Shown: positions 26,522 through 36,108, counted from the stretch's first letter. The stretch is DNA of 64,000 nucleotides from Marinobacterium nitratireducens (GCF_014645375.1 NZ_BMLT01000002.1:124001-188000), one strand, 5' to 3'. The notes: generated from the sequence alone by a model not told the origin. Numbers and translations: made by a program.

Positions 26522-28300
26522 TCAGGACGCCGGCGACTGTTCCCGGTGTGGCACCGGTGTCGCCTCTGGCGTGCCGGTGACGGCCGCGCTTGCCGCTTCC
26601 CGACGCAGCGCTTCCCAGGCGTCGTACTGGCTCAGGAACACCTGTCCGGTCAGTTCGTCCAGCAGGCTGCTGTGCCTGAGCGCGTCCATGACCGGTCCCT
26701 TGACCTCGGACAGATGGAAGCGCACGCCGCTGTCGCTGAGGCGCTGGTTGATCGCTTCCAGGCTTTCCAGCGCCGAAGCGTCGATCAGGTTCACCGCCGG
26801 GCACATCAGCACCAGGTGCTCGACGCTGGGGTTGTTCGCGATCAGTGCCTCGATGCGGTCCTCGAGAAAGCGGGCGTTGGCGAAGTAGAGGCTTTCGTCG
26901 ACGCGCAGCGTGAGGATGCGCGGGTCGGTTTCGACCGCATGGCGGTCAATGTTACGAAAGTGCTCGCTGCCGGGCAGCTTGCCGACCAGCGCGCTGTGGG
27001 GCTTGCTGGTGCGATAGAGATAGAGCAGCAGCGATAGCCCGACGCCGGCGATGATGCCGACCTCCACCCCCTCGACCAGCGTCAGTACCAGCGTGGCCAG
27101 CATCGCGGTGAAGTCGCTGCGCGAATAGCTCCAGGTGCGCTTGAGGGCGCCGAAATCCACCAGCGACAGCACCGCGACAATGATGGTTGCGGCCAGCGTG
27201 GCCTTGGGCAGGAACTCGATCAGCGGTGTCAGCAGCAGGGTTACCAGGGCAATGCCGACGGCGGTAAAGGCGCCGGCGGCCGGTGTCTCGGCGCCGGCGT
27301 CGAAGTTGACCACCGAGCGCGAAAAACCGCCGGTGACCGGAAAGCCACCGGAAACGGACGAGGCGATATTGGCGCTGCCAAGGCCGATCAGCTCCTGGTT
27401 CGGGCAGATGCGCTGGCGGCGCTTGGCCGCCAGCGTCTGCGCCACCGACACCGATTCGACGAAACCGACCAGGCTGATCAGCAGCGCCGAGACGAACAGC
27501 TGCTGCCAGAGTTCGGCATCCAGCGGCGGCAGCCCGAGGCCCGGCAGTCCCTGGGGGACCTCGCCGACGACGCGCACGCCCTGCTCCGTCAGGCCGGCGC
27601 CGGCGGTGACCAGGGTGGTGACGGCCATGGCCAGCACGGGGCCGGCCTTGGCCAGCAGGTCGGCGAGCCGTGGCCTGAGGCCGGCGCGGACCAGCAGCGG
27701 CTTGAGCCGGCTGCGGACCCAGAACAGGAAGATCACCGCGCCTGCGCCGATCAGCAGCGTCGGCAGGTTGGCTTCGTCGATTCGGTTGCCAAGCGCCAGC
27801 AGGATCTGCAGCAGGTTGTCGCCGCCTGCGTCGACACCGAGCAGGTGTTTTAGCTGGCTGGCGGCGATGATCAGCCCCGAGGCGGTGATAAAGGCGGAAA
27901 TCACCGGATGGCTGAGGAAGTTGGCGATCAGGCCCAGGCGCAGCACGCCCATGGCGATCAGCAGCAGGCCGGAAATAAACGCCAGTGCCACGGCGGCGGC
28001 GAGATAGGCTTCGCTATCCGGCAGCGACAGATTGCCCACGGCGGCGGCGGTCATCAGCGACACCACTGCCACCGGCCCCACCGCCAGGGTGCGACTGGTA
28101 CCGAACAGGGCGTAGGCGACCAGTGGCAGGATGCTGGCGTAGAGGCCGACCTCTGCCGGCAGACCGGCCAGCAGCGCATAGGCCAGCGATTGCGGGATCA
28201 GCATCACGGTTACAATCAGTGCCGCCACCAGATCGCTGGTCAGGGTGTCGCGATTATAGGTCTTGAGCCAGCCGAGGATCGGCAGATAGCGTTGCAGCAT
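26522..28300 (-). CDS. SulP-family anion transporter with STAS domain
   Basis: This 592-residue permease has the SulP membrane domain (MLIPQSLAYALLAGLPAEVG near residue 37) and a C-terminal STAS domain (about 440-560, VEHLVLMCPAVNLIDASALES). Family members move sulfate, bicarbonate or other anions. It starts 3 bases after the SQR stop and is the last gene of an operon with sulfide-oxidising enzymes. Sulfate, thiosulfate or sulfite is therefore a reasonable but unproven substrate. Confidence 0.93.
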   Translation of the reverse strand: MLQRYLPILGWLKTYNRDTLTSDLVAALIVTVMLIPQSLAYALLAGLPAEVGLYASILPLVAYALFGTSRTLAVGPVAVVSLMTAAAVGNLSLPDSEAYLAAAVALAFISGLLLIAMGVLRLGLIANFLSHPVISAFITASGLIIAASQLKHLLGVDAGGDNLLQILLALGNRIDEANLPTLLIGAGAVIFLFWVRSRLKPLLVRAGLRPRLADLLAKAGPVLAMAVTTLVTAGAGLTEQGVRVVGEVPQGLPGLGLPPLDAELWQQLFVSALLISLVGFVESVSVAQTLAAKRRQRICPNQELIGLGSANIASSVSGGFPVTGGFSRSVVNFDAGAETPAAGAFTAVGIALVTLLLTPLIEFLPKATLAATIIVAVLSLVDFGALKRTWSYSRSDFTAMLATLVLTLVEGVEVGIIAGVGLSLLLYLYRTSKPHSALVGKLPGSEHFRNIDRHAVETDPRILTLRVDESLYFANARFLEDRIEALIANNPSVEHLVLMCPAVNLIDASALESLEAINQRLSDSGVRFHLSEVKGPVMDALRHSSLLDELTGQVFLSQYDAWEALRREAASAAVTGTPEATPVPHREQSPAS

Positions 28301-28303
28301 CGG

Positions 28304-30046
28304 TCAGGTTCCCGGCTTGCGCTCTTCGAAATTGCAGGCGGCGCTGGCCTCGTGCGGCGCCGGACTGTGGGCCAGCAGCTGCGGCCCGGCCAGCCACTCC
28401 CGCCCCTTGAGCATGGCGTTCCAGTACACCCAGGGCAGCAGCTTTTCCTTCAGCAGCCAGGCCAGCCGGCTCGGCTGCCGGCCCTCGACCAGCCAGGTCG
28501 GGAAGGTCGGCTGCAGCTTGCCGCCATAGCCGAACTCGGCCAGCACGATCTTGCCCCGCTCCACCGTCAGCGGGCAGGAACCATAGCCGTCGTAGACCGC
28601 ACGCGGGGCCTCGCCGCGCAGCGCCCGGAGCACGTTTTCGGCTACCACCGGGGCCTGCTTGCGCACCGCCGCGGCGGTCTTGGCGTTGGGTGTGTTGCCG
28701 GCGTCGCCGAGCCCGAAAATATCGCCGAAGCGTTTGTGCTGCAGGGTTTCCGGGTCGAGTTCGAGCCACCCGGCTGCATCGGCCAGGGGGCTGGCGCTGA
28801 TGAATGCCGGAGCCTTCTGCGGCGGGCAGACGTGCAGCATGTCGAACGGCTTTTCCACCTCTCGGCTGTGCCCCTCGGTATCGGTGACCTTGAACGTGGC
28901 GCAGCGACGGCCGCCGTCGACGCCGACCAGGTTGTGCTGCAGATTGAGCTTGATGCCGTATTTCTGCACGTAATCCATCAGTGCCGGCACGTAGTCTGCG
29001 ACGCCGAAAAGCGCAGCGCCGGCGGTGCAGAACTCGACGTCGATGTACTTGAGGCTCTGCTGCCGGGCCCAGTGGTCGCAGGCCAGGTACATCGCCTTCT
29101 GCGGTGCGCCGGCGCATTTGATGGGCATCGGCGGCTGGGTAAAGAGGGCGCGGCCGCCGCGGGTGCTCTGGATCAGCTCCCAGGTGTAGGGCGCGAGGTC
29201 GAACAGGTAGTTGGAGGTGACGCCGTTGCGGCCGAGGGTATCCCGCAGGCCCGGAATGGCATCCCAGTCGAGCGCCAGACCCGGTGCAACGACGAGGATG
29301 CGGTAACCGATACGCTCGCCGTCCTCGAGCACCAGCTGCTGCTGCTCGGGCTCGAAACCGGCGGCGGCGGACGGGTACCACTTCACCTGCTCGGGCATGA
29401 CGTCGGCCATCGGCCGCACCGTCTGGCGGCGATCGAAAACGCCGCCGCCGACCAGGGTCCAGCCGGGCTGGTAATAGTGCTCGGTGCGGGGTTCGACGAC
29501 AGCGATATCGAGATCCGGCTGGCGTCTGAGCAGGCTGCCGGCCACCGCCAGGCCGCCGGCACCGCCGCCGACGATCAGTACATCGTGACGCACGCCAAAG
29601 GCGTTTTGCGACGCCGGCGGCATCCCCGACTGCGCCTGCAGGCGCTCCCGCTGCGCCGCAAGGTCGTACCCTGCCGCAGCGGTCGCACGCAGCACGGCAT
29701 CGGCGTCAAGGTGCGCCGCTTCGCTGAGCGCCCACAGGGTGGCGCTGCGCGTACCGGTGCGGCAGAAGGCCAGCACCGGCCCCTGCAGTTCGTCGAGGAG
29801 GTTGCGGAAGGCGCGGATGTCGTCGTCGGTGATCTGACCCGGAACTACCGGCAGGTAGTGCCAGGACAGGCCGTGGCGCTCGCAGGCGGCTCGGATGTCG
29901 TCGTTGGCCGGCTGATCCTCGCTTTCCCTGTCCGGGCGGTTGCCGATGATCGCCTTGAATCCCGCCGAGGCGGCGAGACCGACGTCAGCCGGGGTAAGCT
30001 GCGGGCTGACGCTGATGAAGGGGGATAGCTGTCGAACGTCCATCAT
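28304..30046 (-). CDS. Fusion of a TIGR01244/DUF442 phosphatase-like domain and sulfide:quinone oxidoreductase-like flavoprotein
   Basis: The first roughly 110 of 580 residues form a DUF442 (Blh N-terminal, protein-tyrosine-phosphatase-like) domain with the active-site loop CRTGTRS (Cys95, Arg100). A linker leads to an SQR-type FAD domain from about 150 (VLIVGGGAGGLAVAGSLL). Cysteines in YLACDHWA and GYGSCPLT fit the redox-active pair of SQR-like enzymes. The predicted role is membrane-associated oxidation of sulfide, passing electrons to quinone and sulfur to an acceptor. It lies between the MBL dioxygenase gene and the SulP gene in one leftward operon. DUF442 is usually fused to the MBL partner in Blh proteins. 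Confidence 0.9.
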   Translation of the reverse strand: MMDVRQLSPFISVSPQLTPADVGLAASAGFKAIIGNRPDRESEDQPANDDIRAACERHGLSWHYLPVVPGQITDDDIRAFRNLLDELQGPVLAFCRTGTRSATLWALSEAAHLDADAVLRATAAAGYDLAAQRERLQAQSGMPPASQNAFGVRHDVLIVGGGAGGLAVAGSLLRRQPDLDIAVVEPRTEHYYQPGWTLVGGGVFDRRQTVRPMADVMPEQVKWYPSAAAGFEPEQQQLVLEDGERIGYRILVVAPGLALDWDAIPGLRDTLGRNGVTSNYLFDLAPYTWELIQSTRGGRALFTQPPMPIKCAGAPQKAMYLACDHWARQQSLKYIDVEFCTAGAALFGVADYVPALMDYVQKYGIKLNLQHNLVGVDGGRRCATFKVTDTEGHSREVEKPFDMLHVCPPQKAPAFISASPLADAAGWLELDPETLQHKRFGDIFGLGDAGNTPNAKTAAAVRKQAPVVAENVLRALRGEAPRAVYDGYGSCPLTVERGKIVLAEFGYGGKLQPTFPTWLVEGRQPSRLAWLLKEKLLPWVYWNAMLKGREWLAGPQLLAHSPAPHEASAACNFEERKPGT

Positions 30047-30166
30047 GCACCTCGTTTGGCTGTATCGAATGGAACGGGCATCCCTGTCGGGCGACGCGCA
30101 CTTGTACGGTGCTCGTCCCCTGTATCCGGATCTCTGTGCGCCGGTCGATAACGGAGGACCCGGTCG

Positions 30167-31030
30167 CTACAGCAGGTCGATCGGCACCTTCAGATAGCGC
30201 TGGCCGTTGTCTTCCGCCGGCGGCATCTCCCCGGCACGCATGTTCACCTGAACCGAAGGCAGGATCAGGCGCGGCATGCCGAGGGTTTTGTCACGTTCGA
30301 CGCGCATGCGCACGAAGTCGCCCTCGCTGATGCCCTGGTGCACGTGAACGTTTTCCCGGCGCTCTGCCCCGACGGTGGTTTCGTGCAGATAGTCGTCGCG
30401 TCCCGGTGCCTTGTAGTCGTGGCACATAAAAAGCCGGGTGGCATCCGGCAGCGCGAACAGCTTCTGGACCGAGCGATACAGCGTCGCCGCGTCGCCGCCG
30501 GGAAAATCGCAGCGCGCGGTGCCGTAGTCGGGCATGAACAGGGTGTCGCCGACGAAGGCCGCGTCGCCGAAGACGTAGGTCATGCAGGCCGGCGTATGGC
30601 CCGGAGTGTGGATGGCGCGTCCTGTCAGATTGCCGACCTGGATCTCGTCGCCGTCGTTCAGCAGCCGGTCGAACTGGCTGCCGTCATGGGCGAATCCGGT
30701 GCCGGCATTGAAGATCTTGCCGAAGGTGTCCTGTACCGTGCGGATATGGCTGCCAATGGCGATCGGTGCGCCGGTTTTCCGGTGCAGATACTGGGCGGCG
30801 GAGAGGTGGTCGGCGTGGACGTGGGTTTCCAGAATCCAGTCGACCGTCAGGCCCTCGCTGTCGATGAAGGCGAGAATGGCATCCGCGGACGCGGTCGAGG
30901 TGCGACCGGCGGCATAGTCGAAATCGAGCACCGAGTCGACGATGGCGCAGTGGCGGGAGTCGGGATCCCGGACCACGTAGCTGAAGGTAAACGTCGGCTC
31001 GTCGAAGAAGTGAGTAACGATCGGATGCAT
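30167..31030 (-). CDS. MBL-fold persulfide dioxygenase-like hydrolase (ETHE1/Blh type)
   Basis: This 287-residue metallo-beta-lactamase-fold protein has the metal motif THVHADH (His70, His72, Asp74, His75), GHTPACMTYVF and MCHDYKA, as in ETHE1-like enzymes that oxidise persulfide to sulfite with one iron. I start it at the ATG at 31030 because gcgagg precedes it; the open frame extends 27 codons more through AT-rich leader. It is the first gene of the MBL-SQR-SulP operon, which together would detoxify sulfide. No ArsR-type regulator such as BigR or SqrR is encoded next to it. Confidence 0.92.
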   Translation of the reverse strand: MHPIVTHFFDEPTFTFSYVVRDPDSRHCAIVDSVLDFDYAAGRTSTASADAILAFIDSEGLTVDWILETHVHADHLSAAQYLHRKTGAPIAIGSHIRTVQDTFGKIFNAGTGFAHDGSQFDRLLNDGDEIQVGNLTGRAIHTPGHTPACMTYVFGDAAFVGDTLFMPDYGTARCDFPGGDAATLYRSVQKLFALPDATRLFMCHDYKAPGRDDYLHETTVGAERRENVHVHQGISEGDFVRMRVERDKTLGMPRLILPSVQVNMRAGEMPPAEDNGQRYLKVPIDLL

Positions 31031-31057
31031 ATCGGAAACCTCGCTAATTCTTTTAAG

Positions 31058-31071
31058 GAATAAGCATATTC
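31058..31071. promoter_or_regulatory. Palindrome upstream of the sulfur operon
   Basis: The sequence gaataagcatattc has GAATA/TATTC arms and lies 27 bases before the MBL gene start, in a strongly AT-rich stretch (31035-31095) that probably holds the promoter. It could be the operator of a sulfide-sensing repressor encoded elsewhere. This is inference only. Confidence 0.35.
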
Positions 31072-31161
31072 TATATTTATATAATCTAATATTCAGCGAG
31101 ACAAAAGGCAATAGAGGAAGTGCAGTTGTATGGGGGAAATGGCGGTTAATCGGATCTACGA

Positions 31162-31340
31162 ATGGAGGGTGGGTCTAGCGATGCATCCCGATGAATTTGA
31201 TCGGTTTCCTCGCTGTATGGGCATCGCGTAACCCGCAATATCGATTGCAGTACAGATCGATTGGTGTCGGTTGGCATTTTACGTTCCGTGAATCCCGGTG
31301 TTGGGTTACGCGACTTCGTCGCTAGACCCAACCTACAATC
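31162..31340. repeat. Interspersed MITE-like repeat, copy 2 (full length with terminal inverted repeats)
   Basis: It starts ggagggtgggtctagcga and ends tcgctagacccaacctac, near-perfect inverted ends of about 18 bases. The internal module 31230-31276 is shared with copies 1 and 3. No open frame of note lies inside. It belongs to the gene-free stretch 31031-31581 between the MBL gene and acuI, which otherwise holds only the AT-rich promoter region and copy 3. Confidence 0.75.
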
Positions 31341-31357
31341 GATGTATGACGTCCGGG

Positions 31358-31530
31358 CTGGAGGGTAAGTCTAGCGATGCATTGGCACCTGCGTGATGTT
31401 ATCTGTTTCGTTTGGGCATCGCGTAACCGCCATGGATGGCGGAAATCCCGACTACGCAGGCGCGGTTTTCAGGGAACCCGCAATATCGATCGTATTGCAG
31501 ATCGATTGGCGTCATTCGGCACGGATCAGA
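31358..31530. repeat. Interspersed MITE-like repeat, copy 3
   Basis: It begins ctggagggtaagtctagcga just after copy 2, in the same orientation, and carries the same internal module (31475-31521). It lacks a clear right-hand inverted end. Two tandem copies in one spacer suggest successive insertions or a local duplication. Confidence 0.65.
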
Positions 31531-31581
31531 AAAGGCATCAGTAGGAGCTCGCTCCGCGAGCGAGCTCGTACCGTCTATCGC

Positions 31582-32565
31582 CTAGCCCGCAACCTTCACG
31601 ACCACCCTGCCGCGCACCTTGCCCTCGAGCAGCTGGCCCGCGGTGTCGATGGCATCCTCGAGGCCGATCTCGGTGGCGATGGCGTCGAGGGCCTCGAGGT
31701 CGAGCAGCGGCACCAGCCGTTGCCAGGCCTCCAGACGCCGTGGCCTGGGGCACATCACGCTGTCGATGCCGGCCAGCGTTACACCGCGTAGTATAAAGGG
31801 CGCCACGGTTGCCGGAAAATCCATGCCCTGCGCCAGGCCGCAGGCCGCGACGGTACCGCCGTAGCGGGTTCCGGCGCAGACGTTGGCCAGCGTGTGGCTG
31901 CCGACGGAGTCGACCGCGCCGGCCCAGCGCTCCTTCTGCAGCGGTTTGCCGGGTTCGGAGAGTTCGTTGCGGTCGATGATGTCGGAGGCGCCCAGGGACC
32001 CGAGGTAGTCGGCCTCCTGCGGACGGCCGGTGGAGGCGACGACCCGGTAGCCGAGTTTCGACAGCAGTGACACCGCGAAACTGCCGACGCCGCCGTTGGC
32101 GCCTGTCACCAGGATATCGCCGTCATCGGGCGTCACGCCGTGGCGCTCCAGCGCCAGGATGCACAGCATGGCGGTGTAGCCGGCGGTGCCGACTGCCATC
32201 GCCTGGCGGCTGCTGAGGCCTTCGGGCAGCGGGATCAGCCAGTCGCCCTTGAGGCGGGCCTTTTCCGCCAGGCCACCCCAGTGCACTTCGCCGACGCCCC
32301 AGCCGTTGAGCACGACCCGGTCGCCCGGCTTGAAGTCGGGGTTTTCGCTGGACTCGACGACGCCGGCAAGGTCGATGCCGGGCACCATCGGAAACTGCCG
32401 CACCACCGGCATTTCGCCGGTGATGGCGAGACCGTCCTTGTAGTTCAGGGTGCTGTACTCGACGCGCACCGTGACGTCGCCCTCGGGCAGGCGGTCATCG
32501 TCGAGTTCGGCGAAGCTGGCGCTGTAGCCGGCTTCGGTCTTGTCGATCAGTATGCCTTTGAACAT
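31582..32565 (-). CDS. acuI: Acrylyl-CoA reductase AcuI / YhdH-type quinone oxidoreductase
   Basis: This 327-residue zinc-free MDR-superfamily oxidoreductase starts [20 protein letters not shown], with NADP-binding motifs [20 protein letters not shown] and the AcuI/YhdH signature [15 protein letters not shown]. AcuI reduces the toxic acryloyl-CoA to propionyl-CoA with NADPH. The ATG at 32565 has ggagg seven bases upstream. A palindrome 15 bases before the start is nearly identical to one in front of the TetR gene, so the pair matches acuI with an AcuR-type repressor. Confidence 0.9.
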   Translation of the reverse strand: MFKGILIDKTEAGYSASFAELDDDRLPEGDVTVRVEYSTLNYKDGLAITGEMPVVRQFPMVPGIDLAGVVESSENPDFKPGDRVVLNGWGVGEVHWGGLAEKARLKGDWLIPLPEGLSSRQAMAVGTAGYTAMLCILALERHGVTPDDGDILVTGANGGVGSFAVSLLSKLGYRVVASTGRPQEADYLGSLGASDIIDRNELSEPGKPLQKERWAGAVDSVGSHTLANVCAGTRYGGTVAACGLAQGMDFPATVAPFILRGVTLAGIDSVMCPRPRRLEAWQRLVPLLDLEALDAIATEIGLEDAIDTAGQLLEGKVRGRVVVKVAG

Positions 32566-32579
32566 CGTTACCTCCATTT

Positions 32580-32594
32580 TAGACCGGTCGTCTA
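32580..32594. promoter_or_regulatory. Operator for the AcuR-like repressor at acuI
   Basis: The sequence tagaccggtcgtcta (TAGAC/GTCTA arms) lies 15 bases upstream of acuI and differs by one base from the palindrome at 33558-33572 upstream of the TetR gene. Two near-identical palindromes at both genes strongly suggest binding by the same regulator. Confidence 0.75.
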
Positions 32595-32667
32595 ATTAAT
32601 GCGGCTGTCGGATCTCCGCGGTGCTTTTATCTGTTGCTTGGCAGATTGACGTGAAGCCAGGTGATCA

Positions 32668-32862
32668 AACTGTAGGATGGGTGGAGCCGCATTGGCGCTA
32701 CGTTTTTCGCGGCTACCGAATCTGACGCGGCGTAACCCATCAATGACTCTGGCATGCATAGTGCCGATCTGAGTTCCCGTGATGGGTTGCGCGATGCCCC
32801 GGCAGCATCAGTGACGGATACAAGGTATCAAGGCGTCGTTCCACCCATTCTACGAAACACCT
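32668..32862. repeat. Interspersed MITE-like repeat, copy 4 (different subtype)
   Basis: Ends gtaggatgggtgga and ttccacccattctac form terminal inverted repeats of about 14 bases. Internal sequence contains further inverted cgtaacccatca / tgatgggttgcg arms. It fills most of the gene-free spacer 32595-32907 between acuI and the TetR gene. Confidence 0.7.
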
Positions 32863-32907
32863 ATTCCTTCAAAAGTGCGATAAACCTTTTATCTTGCATG
32901 GCATGTC

Positions 32908-33546
32908 TCAAGAGTTCTGCGGCAGTCCCGCAATGAACAGCTCGATAAAGCGTTCGAGTGGTGCGCCGTCGGCGCTCAGTCGTGCCCGCATCACGGCACC
33001 CTCCCATCCGATCCAGAAGTATTCCGCCAGGGCATCGCAGTCGGCATCGGCGGCGAGGTCGCCGCAATCGCGGGCTTCGCGCAGCAGAGCGGCGATCAGG
33101 CGCTGCCAGTGGGCGAAGACCTCGCCGAGCCGGTTTCTGAAGCTGGGTGGCAGCAGACCGACCTCCTGGCCGAGGTTGCCAACCAGGCAGCCACGACGAA
33201 ACCGGTGTCTTGCCATCCCCGCGCAGGCCTCGTCGGCGAACCGGCGCAGGCGCTCCAGCGGCGGCTGATCCGCATCCTGAAAATTGCGGCTGAGTTTGGC
33301 TGCGAAGTAGGCGTCGTAGCGCTCGAGCACCGCCAGGCCGAACGCTTCCTTGTTCGCGAAGTAGTGGTAGAAGGAGCCCTTGGGCACGCCGACGGCCCGG
33401 AGAATTCCGTCGATGCCGGCGCTGGAAAAGCCCTGCTCGGTGAGCACGGCCATGCCCTGTCGCAACAGCGCCTCGCGGGTATCGTCGAAGCTGCGGTCTG
33501 TTTTTGGCGGTCGGCCGCGGCGTGGTCTGGCAATGGATTCGGTCAT
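32908..33546 (-). CDS. acuR: TetR-family repressor, AcuR-like
   Basis: This 212-residue TetR protein begins MTESIARPRRGRPPKTDRSF, with helix-turn-helix GIDGILRAVGVPKGSFYHYF and the C-terminal ligand domain seen in AcuR-type regulators (RRGCLVGNLGQEVGLLPPSF). AcuR responds to acrylate in DMSP-degrading bacteria; here acuI lies just downstream on the same strand with a shared operator sequence. No DMSP lyase is in the window, so control of acryloyl-type or other electrophile detoxification is as far as the context goes. I use the ATG at 33546 because the longer frame crosses the operator. Confidence 0.8.
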   Translation of the reverse strand: MTESIARPRRGRPPKTDRSFDDTREALLRQGMAVLTEQGFSSAGIDGILRAVGVPKGSFYHYFANKEAFGLAVLERYDAYFAAKLSRNFQDADQPPLERLRRFADEACAGMARHRFRRGCLVGNLGQEVGLLPPSFRNRLGEVFAHWQRLIAALLREARDCGDLAADADCDALAEYFWIGWEGAVMRARLSADGAPLERFIELFIAGLPQNS

Positions 33547-33557
33547 GCGGAATATAT

Positions 33558-33572
33558 TAGACCGGCCGTCTA
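33558..33572. promoter_or_regulatory. Operator of the AcuR-like repressor gene
   Basis: The sequence tagaccggccgtcta is 11 bases upstream of the repressor start and matches the acuI palindrome at 14 of 15 positions. It is likely to be the autoregulatory site. Confidence 0.75.
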
Positions 33573-33654
33573 TAAAATACAAACTGCTTCGCTAATCAGT
33601 GTGAAATCATTGGCCCAACCTACGAATTACGTTTTCCCGCTAATCTGCAAAGAA

Positions 33655-33681
33655 ACAAAAAAAGGGCCCCGAAGGACCCTG
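33655..33681 (-). terminator. Rho-independent terminator of ahpF
   Basis: Read on the minus strand, a 7-bp stem (agggtcc / ggggccct with one G-U pair) and a ttc loop is followed by a run of seven T. It lies 40 bases downstream of the ahpF stop. Confidence 0.85.
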
Positions 33682-33721
33682 ACTCATAGAGGGATGAGCA
33701 AAAGAGAGACTTGATTCCGTT

Positions 33722-35293
33722 TCAGGCGGCCTGTTCGTCCGCCTCTACCGACTCGCGGATCAGGTAGTCGAAGGCCCCCAGTGCAGCGGTGGCGCCGGCG
33801 CCCATCGAGATGATGATCTGCTTGAACGGCACGGTGGTGACATCGCCCGCGGCAAAGACGCCCGGCACCGAGGTTTCGCCGCGGCTGTTGATCTCGATTT
33901 CGCCGTGGCGGCTCAGCTCGATGTCACCCTTGAGCCACTCGGTGTTCGGGATCAGACCGATCTGCACGAAGATGCCGGCCAGCGCAACGTCGTGGCTGTC
34001 GCCGCTGGCGCGGTCGGTGTAGCGCAGGCCGGTCACGCGCTGGCCGTCACCGAGCACTTCGGTAGTCTGGGCCCGGGTGACGATGTCGATGTTCTTCATC
34101 GAGCGCGCCTTGCGCTGCAGCACTTCGTCGGCGCGCAGGCTGTCGCCGAACTCCAGCACGGTGACGTGCTCGACGATACCGGCCAGGTCGATTGCCGCCT
34201 CGATGCCGGAGTTGCCGCCGCCGATCACCGCGACCTTCTTGCCCTTGAACAGCGGGCCATCACAGTGCGGGCAGTAGGCCACGCCTTTGCCGCGGTATTG
34301 GTGCTCGCCCGGTACGTTGAGTTCGCGCCAGCGGGCACCGGTCGCCAGTACCACCGAGCGGCTCTTTAGCGTGGCGCCGCTTTCGAGCTCGATCTCGACC
34401 AGCTCCTTGCGGCTGAGCTTGCCGGCCTTCTGCGCTGTCATGACGTCGATATCGTAGTCGAGCACGTGCTGTTCGAGATTCGCGACCAGCTTCGGGCCTT
34501 CGGTGGCTTTCACCGAAATGAAGTTCTCGATGCCGACGGTGTCCATCACCTGGCCGCCGAAACGGTCGGCGACAAGGCCGGTGCGGATGCCCTTGCGCGC
34601 GGCGTAGATCGCCGCAGCGGCGCCGGCGGGTCCTGCCCCGACCACCAGCAGGTCGTATGGCTCTTTGTCGTCGAGCGCCCTGGCCTGGCGCTCGGCGGCG
34701 CCGGTATCGACCTTGTTGACGATCTCGGACAGCGTCATGCGGCCCTGGCCGAAGGGCTCGCCGTTGAGGTAGACCGAGGGCACGGCCATGACGTTGCGCT
34801 CGCTGACTTCGTCCTGGAACAGGGCGCCGTCGATCATCACGTGGCTGATGTTCGGATTAAGCGTCGCCATCAGGTTCAGCGCCTGGACCACGTCCGGGCA
34901 GTTCTGACAGGACAGCGAAATATAGGTCTCGAAACGGTACTCGCCTTCGAGGTTGCGGATCTGGTCGATCAGCGCAGCATCGGCCTTGGACGGGTGTCCG
35001 CCGGTCTGCAGCAGCGCCAGTACCAGAGAGGTGAATTCGTGGCCCATCGGCACGCCGGCGAACTCGACCCGCGGGGTCTCTCCGGCCCGGGCGATGCCAA
35101 GGCTCGGTGCCCGGCCCGAGCCGGGCTGGCTCTCACCGAGGCTTACCTGGTCGGAGAGTGCGACGATATCCTGCGCCAGTGCGGACAGCTCCCGGGCCTT
35201 GGCGCTGTCGTCGAGCGACAGGCTGAGCTCGACCGGCGTAACGATGTTGTGCAGATAGGTTGCCAGTTGTTTCTTCAGATTCGCGTCCAGCAT
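33722..35293 (-). CDS. ahpF: Alkyl hydroperoxide reductase subunit F
   Basis: AhpF is the flavin-dependent disulfide reductase that recycles AhpC using NADH. The 523-residue protein has the N-terminal double-thioredoxin domain with Cys129-x-x-Cys132 (SCQNCPDV), an FAD-binding site ([19 protein letters not shown]) and the second redox pair CPHC near 345, at positions matching the E. coli enzyme. It follows ahpC on the minus strand after a 148-base spacer that contains a fragment of the interspersed repeat. A clear terminator follows it. Confidence 0.97.
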   Translation of the reverse strand: MLDANLKKQLATYLHNIVTPVELSLSLDDSAKARELSALAQDIVALSDQVSLGESQPGSGRAPSLGIARAGETPRVEFAGVPMGHEFTSLVLALLQTGGHPSKADAALIDQIRNLEGEYRFETYISLSCQNCPDVVQALNLMATLNPNISHVMIDGALFQDEVSERNVMAVPSVYLNGEPFGQGRMTLSEIVNKVDTGAAERQARALDDKEPYDLLVVGAGPAGAAAAIYAARKGIRTGLVADRFGGQVMDTVGIENFISVKATEGPKLVANLEQHVLDYDIDVMTAQKAGKLSRKELVEIELESGATLKSRSVVLATGARWRELNVPGEHQYRGKGVAYCPHCDGPLFKGKKVAVIGGGNSGIEAAIDLAGIVEHVTVLEFGDSLRADEVLQRKARSMKNIDIVTRAQTTEVLGDGQRVTGLRYTDRASGDSHDVALAGIFVQIGLIPNTEWLKGDIELSRHGEIEINSRGETSVPGVFAAGDVTTVPFKQIIISMGAGATAALGAFDYLIRESVEADEQAA

Positions 35294-35315
35294 CGGGATG
35301 TCCTTCCGGTAAAGA

Positions 35316-35400
35316 TGGTTTGCAGGATGGGTGAAACGACGCTCCCGCGCGGGGAAACAGACCTTCTGGAAAATCGGCCGTCGTGTAACCCATCTCTGAG
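35316..35400. repeat. Interspersed MITE-like repeat, copy 5 (short, between ahpC and ahpF)
   Basis: Ends gcaggatgggtgaaacgac and gtcgtgtaacccatctc are inverted, in the style of copy 4 but with a shorter centre. In the ahpC-ahpF transcript it would form a long hairpin that could affect ahpF expression. Confidence 0.6.
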
Positions 35401-35441
35401 TGACGGTCCGGCAACGGGGTTACCGGACTCCATCCCTCGTC

Positions 35442-36011
35442 TTATATCTTGCCGACCAGGTCCAGGGACGGCGCCAGGGTTTCCTCGCCTTCCTTCCACT
35501 TCGCCGGGCAGACTTCACCCGGGTGGGCGGCGACGTACTGGGCAGCCTTGATCTTGCGCACCAGTTCGCTGGCGTCGCGGCCGATGCCGCCGGCGTTGAT
35601 CTCGATGATCTGGATCTTGCCTTCCGGATCGATGACGAAGGTGCCACGCTCGGCGAGGCCCGCTTCCTCGATCATCACACCGAAGTTGCGGGTGATGGCA
35701 CCGGTCGGGTCGCCGATCATCGGGAACTGGATCTTGCCGATGGTTTCGGAGGTGTCGTGCCAGGCCTTGTGGGTGAAGTGGGTGTCGGTGGAGACCGAGT
35801 ACACCTCGACGCCACGGGACTTCAGCTCTTCGTAGTGATCCGCCAGGTCGCCGAGCTCGGTCGGGCAGACGAAGGTGAAATCGGCCGGGTAGAAGAAGAA
35901 CACCGACCACTGGCCTTTCAGGCTGGCTTCGTTGACTTCGACGAATTCGCCGTTATGGAACGCAGTGGCCTGGAAGGGTTTGACTTCGGTGTTGATCAGA
36001 GACTGGCTCAT
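35442..36011 (-). CDS. ahpC: Alkyl hydroperoxide reductase subunit C (2-Cys peroxiredoxin)
   Basis: AhpC reduces hydrogen peroxide and organic hydroperoxides. The 189-residue protein has peroxidatic Cys49 in FTFVCPTE and resolving Cys168 in GEVCPAKW. AhpF, encoded next, regenerates it. An OxyR-like site lies about 98 bases upstream of the start, consistent with peroxide induction. Confidence 0.98.
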   Translation of the reverse strand: MSQSLINTEVKPFQATAFHNGEFVEVNEASLKGQWSVFFFYPADFTFVCPTELGDLADHYEELKSRGVEVYSVSTDTHFTHKAWHDTSETIGKIQFPMIGDPTGAITRNFGVMIEEAGLAERGTFVIDPEGKIQIIEINAGGIGRDASELVRKIKAAQYVAAHPGEVCPAKWKEGEETLAPSLDLVGKI

Positions 36012-36108
36012 CTGTGTCTAGCTCCTTGGGTTGGCATGTGTCTTGAGAACAGGAGCCATGTTAGAGCCTGACGATTTGTTGTTGAAATTAATTGATTTAA
36101 ATAGATGT

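Noticed and set aside
27908-30028. 706-codon open frame on the plus strand
   Set aside because: It is antisense to the SulP and SQR genes, which have full domain signatures. The shadow product has no recognisable domain.
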